In this document: positions 5,113 through 7,436 of the stretch, piece after piece
How positions within the stretch are numbered: the first letter of the stretch is position 1
Layout: the number at the start of each line of letters is the position of its first letter
Assembly (NCBI GenBank): GCA_023436945.1
Contig: JAEZHG010000256.1
Span: 1-7,436 of the forward strand
Reading direction: 5' to 3'
Source: Pseudomonadota bacterium
Lineage (GTDB): Bacteria > Pseudomonadota > Alphaproteobacteria > Caulobacterales > Caulobacteraceae
DNA length: 7,436 nucleotides
The notes under the pieces: generated by a model
The model's input: the letters and a program-made list of their open reading frames with translations, nothing else
Told to the model about the DNA's origin: nothing
Databases searched by the model: none
Program-made: the position numbers and the translations under genes

Positions 5113-7242
5113 ATGAAGAAATATCTGGCCGGTGCCGCCGCAGCAGCGTTCCTGCTTCCGGCAACCGCTATGGCGCACTCGGGTGCACACGATCACGCGT
5201 GCATCAACGACACCTGCGAAATGGTAAGCCTGTTCGAGACCCCGATGGCCAAGGCGGCCAATGGCGGTTGGCAGGGTACCGACGCTCCGCGCTATGGCAC
5301 CTGGGGTTTCGATCTGTCGGGTCGCGACACCTCGGTGCGTCCGGGTGACGACTTCTTCCGCTACGCCAACGGCGCGGCATTCGACCAGCTGGTGATTCCG
5401 TCGGACCGTACGTCGTACGGCTCGTTCGCCCTGCTGCGCGAACTGTCGGACAACCGTATGAAGGATCTGGTTCTGGGTCTGGCTGCCCGTAACGATCTGG
5501 TCGCCGGTTCGGACGAGCAGAAGATCGCCGACGCATACCGTTCCTACATCGACGAAGCCCGTATCGAGGCGATCGACGCCCAGCCGCTGGCTCCGTATCT
5601 GGCCAATATCCGCGCTATCGATACCCACCACGCCATGGCCACCTATATGGGTGCCCATAACGGTGACTTCGGCGCGGCCTTCTTCGGTGCCGGCGTCAGC
5701 GCAGATGCCAAGAACCCGACCCGCCACGTCGTCTCGACCGGCCACGCCGGTATCGGCCTGCCGAACCGCGACTATTATCTGGACCCGCGCTTCGCCGATA
5801 AGAAAGAAAAGTATCAGGCCTATGTGGCCGAAATGCTGACCCAGATCGGCTGGGCCAATCCGGCAGAGACCGCAGCCCAGATCGTGGCTCTGGAAAACAA
5901 GATCGCTGAGGCCCACTGGACGCCTGCGGAAAACCGCAACCGCGACCGCACCTACAACGAATACACCATCGCCCGTCTGGCTGCCGAAGCACCGGGCTTT
6001 GACTGGCAGGCCTTCTACAGCGCCGCGCAACTGGGCCACGCTGACCGCATCATCGTGCGTCAGGACACCGCCATGCCGAAGATGGCGGCCATCTATGCTG
6101 ACACCGACATCGAAGTCCTGAAGGCCTGGCAGGCCTTCCACACCGCCGACCAGATGGCTCCGCTGCTGTCGAAGCGTTTTGCCGACCTGCGCTGGGCCTT
6201 CCGCGACCGCGACCTGTCGGGTCAGCCGGAACAGCGCACCCGCGAAAAGCGCGCCATCTCCTTCGCAGAAGGTGCTCTGGGTGAAGCCGCTGGCCGTCTC
6301 TACGTCGCCCAGTATTTCCCGCCGGAATACAAGGCCCAGATGGAAGAGCTGGTCGCCAACCTGCGTCTGGCCCAGGCCGAGCGTATCCAGAACCTGACCT
6401 GGATGGGCGACGAGACCAAGGCAGCTGCTCTCGACAAGCTGAACAAGTTCACCGTCAAGATCGGCTATCCGGACAAGTGGAAAGACTATTCCGCTCTGGA
6501 GATCCGTGGCGACGATCTGGTTGGCAACTCGCTGCGCATGCGCCAGTGGATGTATGCAGAGCGCGTCTCGCGTCTTGAAAAGCCGGTCGACAAGACCGAG
6601 TGGGGTATGACCCCGCAGACGGTCAACGCCTATTACAACTCGGTCAATAACGAGATCGTCTTCCCGGCCGCTATCCTGCAGCCGCCGTTCTTCGATCCGA
6701 ACGGTGACGCAGCCGTCAACTATGGCGGTATCGGCGGCGTGATCGGTCACGAAATCGGTCACGGCTTCGACGACCAGGGCTCGAAGTCGGACGGCGATGG
6801 CGTTCTGCGCGATTGGTGGACGCCGGAAGACCGCGCCAACTTCGTTGCCCTGACCACCCGTCTGGGCGAGCAATACGCCCAGTTCGAGCCGGTGGCTGGC
6901 TATACGATCAACCCGAACCTGACCATGGGCGAGAACATCGGTTACGCCTCGGGCGTGGCTGTGGGCCTGCACGCCTACCGTCTGTCGCTGAAGGGCCAAC
7001 CGGCTCCGGTCATCGACGGCACCACGGGCGAGCAACGCTTCTTCTTCGGCTGGGCTCAGGTCTGGCAGTCGAAGTACCGCGAACAGGCTCTGATCCAGCA
7101 GGTCGCAACCGACCCGCACTCGGCCGCCCAGTTCCGCGTCATCGGCCCGCTGCGTAACGTTGATGAGTGGTACACCGCATTCGACGTGAAGCCGGAAGAC
7201 AAATACTACCTCGCGCCGGAAGACCGCGTGCGCCTCTGGTAA
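5113..7242 (+). CDS. Exported M13-family (neprilysin-like) zinc metallopeptidase
   Basis: A 709-residue endopeptidase, expected in the periplasm or outside the cell, cleaving peptides on the amino side of hydrophobic residues if it behaves like its family. The signal peptide MKKYLAG...ATAMA is probably cut after Ala21. The mature N-terminus HSGAHDHACINDTC carries the protein's only two cysteines. The M13 N-terminal domain begins around VRPGDDFFRYANG. The catalytic domain has the substrate-binding NAYYN (505-509), the zinc motif His546-Glu-Ile-Gly-His550 and the third ligand Glu607 in GENIGY. Asp667-Pro-His669 and Arg675 match the conserved transition-state/substrate residues near the C-terminus, which ends RVRLW. 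The family motif is ExxxD; here Tyr611 replaces the Asp, so activity may be altered. Length is typical. Codon use is strongly biased (CTG, GGT, CGT, TCG), suggesting good expression. It has tandem TAA stops and a terminator after, and is monocistronic unless the leader peptide is counted. Confidence 0.95.
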   Translation: MKKYLAGAAAAAFLLPATAMAHSGAHDHACINDTCEMVSLFETPMAKAANGGWQGTDAPRYGTWGFDLSGRDTSVRPGDDFFRYANGAAFDQLVIPSDRTSYGSFALLRELSDNRMKDLVLGLAARNDLVAGSDEQKIADAYRSYIDEARIEAIDAQPLAPYLANIRAIDTHHAMATYMGAHNGDFGAAFFGAGVSADAKNPTRHVVSTGHAGIGLPNRDYYLDPRFADKKEKYQAYVAEMLTQIGWANPAETAAQIVALENKIAEAHWTPAENRNRDRTYNEYTIARLAAEAPGFDWQAFYSAAQLGHADRIIVRQDTAMPKMAAIYADTDIEVLKAWQAFHTADQMAPLLSKRFADLRWAFRDRDLSGQPEQRTREKRAISFAEGALGEAAGRLYVAQYFPPEYKAQMEELVANLRLAQAERIQNLTWMGDETKAAALDKLNKFTVKIGYPDKWKDYSALEIRGDDLVGNSLRMRQWMYAERVSRLEKPVDKTEWGMTPQTVNAYYNSVNNEIVFPAAILQPPFFDPNGDAAVNYGGIGGVIGHEIGHGFDDQGSKSDGDGVLRDWWTPEDRANFVALTTRLGEQYAQFEPVAGYTINPNLTMGENIGYASGVAVGLHAYRLSLKGQPAPVIDGTTGEQRFFFGWAQVWQSKYREQALIQQVATDPHSAAQFRVIGPLRNVDEWYTAFDVKPEDKYYLAPEDRVRLW

Positions 7243-7270
7243 TAAGTCGAAAGACTTTCAATAACGAGAA

Positions 7271-7297
7271 AGCCGGTCCGAAAGGGCCGGCTTTTTT
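7271..7297 (+). terminator. Intrinsic terminator of the M13 peptidase gene
   Basis: AGCCGGTCC (7271-7279) pairs with GGGCCGGCT (7284-7292), with one G-U pair and a GAAA tetraloop, followed by a run of six T (7292-7297). It lies about 28 bp after the tandem TAA stops. Confidence 0.92.
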
Positions 7298-7436
7298 CAT
7301 GCGCCCTGCAAAACAGCGCAAAAGCTCTGCTGCGAAACGTCAAAACCGAGAAGAAAGAAACTGCACAGCTTGGTGTGTCAGAGGGTCGTTTTGTGCGCCT
7401 AGGGTTCCAGACGTGAAAAGGCCCGCTGCGGGGGAT
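7298..7436. other. Non-coding right end with a probable half terminator at the edge
   Basis: No gene is recognised in these 139 bp on either strand. The last bases read AAAA followed by GGCCCGCTGCGG (7420-7431) and GGGAT. An A-run leading into a GC-rich arm is the left half of a typical bidirectional terminator; the matching arm and T-run would lie beyond the window. If so, a gene on the minus strand ends just outside the right edge. Confidence 0.35.

Noticed and set aside
5020..7119. A 699-codon open frame on the minus strand opposite the M13 peptidase gene
   Set aside because: It mirrors the peptidase codons. The strong codon bias of the sense gene removes antisense stops. The translation has no recognisable domain, and the sense frame carries all M13 motifs.

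Overview
The window looks like chromosomal DNA from an alphaproteobacterium, most likely of the Caulobacterales. The support is indirect: roughly 60% GC coding sequence rich in CTG, GCC, CGC/CGT and TCG codons, AT-richer intergenic DNA, and an ordinary set of envelope and periplasmic genes. I see no transposase, integrase, tRNA, rRNA, CRISPR array or plasmid gene.

Layout, left to right. At 1-1601 (minus strand, cut by the left edge) lies a bifunctional class A penicillin-binding protein. Upstream of it, across an 89-bp gap holding a perfect 12-bp inverted repeat, is a minus-strand exported alpha/beta hydrolase (1691-2659), possibly a lipoprotein. Divergent from it is a plus-strand Rieske-type oxygenase (2746-3894). 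A symmetrical intrinsic terminator (3915-3952) separates this gene from a convergent TetR-family regulator (3973-4629, minus). After a 483-bp intergenic region comes a plus-strand exported M13 (neprilysin-like) zinc metallopeptidase (5113-7242), closed by a GNRA-loop intrinsic terminator. The last ~140 bp hold no recognisable gene and end inside what looks like half of another terminator.

The genes do not form one obvious pathway. The penicillin-binding protein, the hydrolase and the peptidase act at or outside the inner membrane. The oxygenase is a stand-alone cytoplasmic enzyme whose reductase partner is not in the window. TetR is divergent to the peptidase gene, so it could control itself, the peptidase, or something outside the window.

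The most interesting stretch is the leader of the peptidase gene (about 4890-5112). It contains four stem-loops in tandem, the second terminator-like, and a 24-codon reading frame preceded by a strong AAGGAG Shine-Dalgarno sequence. The fourth stem-loop lies entirely within that reading frame. This resembles a cis-regulatory leader (attenuator or regulatory upstream ORF); I do not recognise it as a known family. The peptidase also departs from the M13 consensus: the Asp of the ExxxD zinc motif is Tyr.
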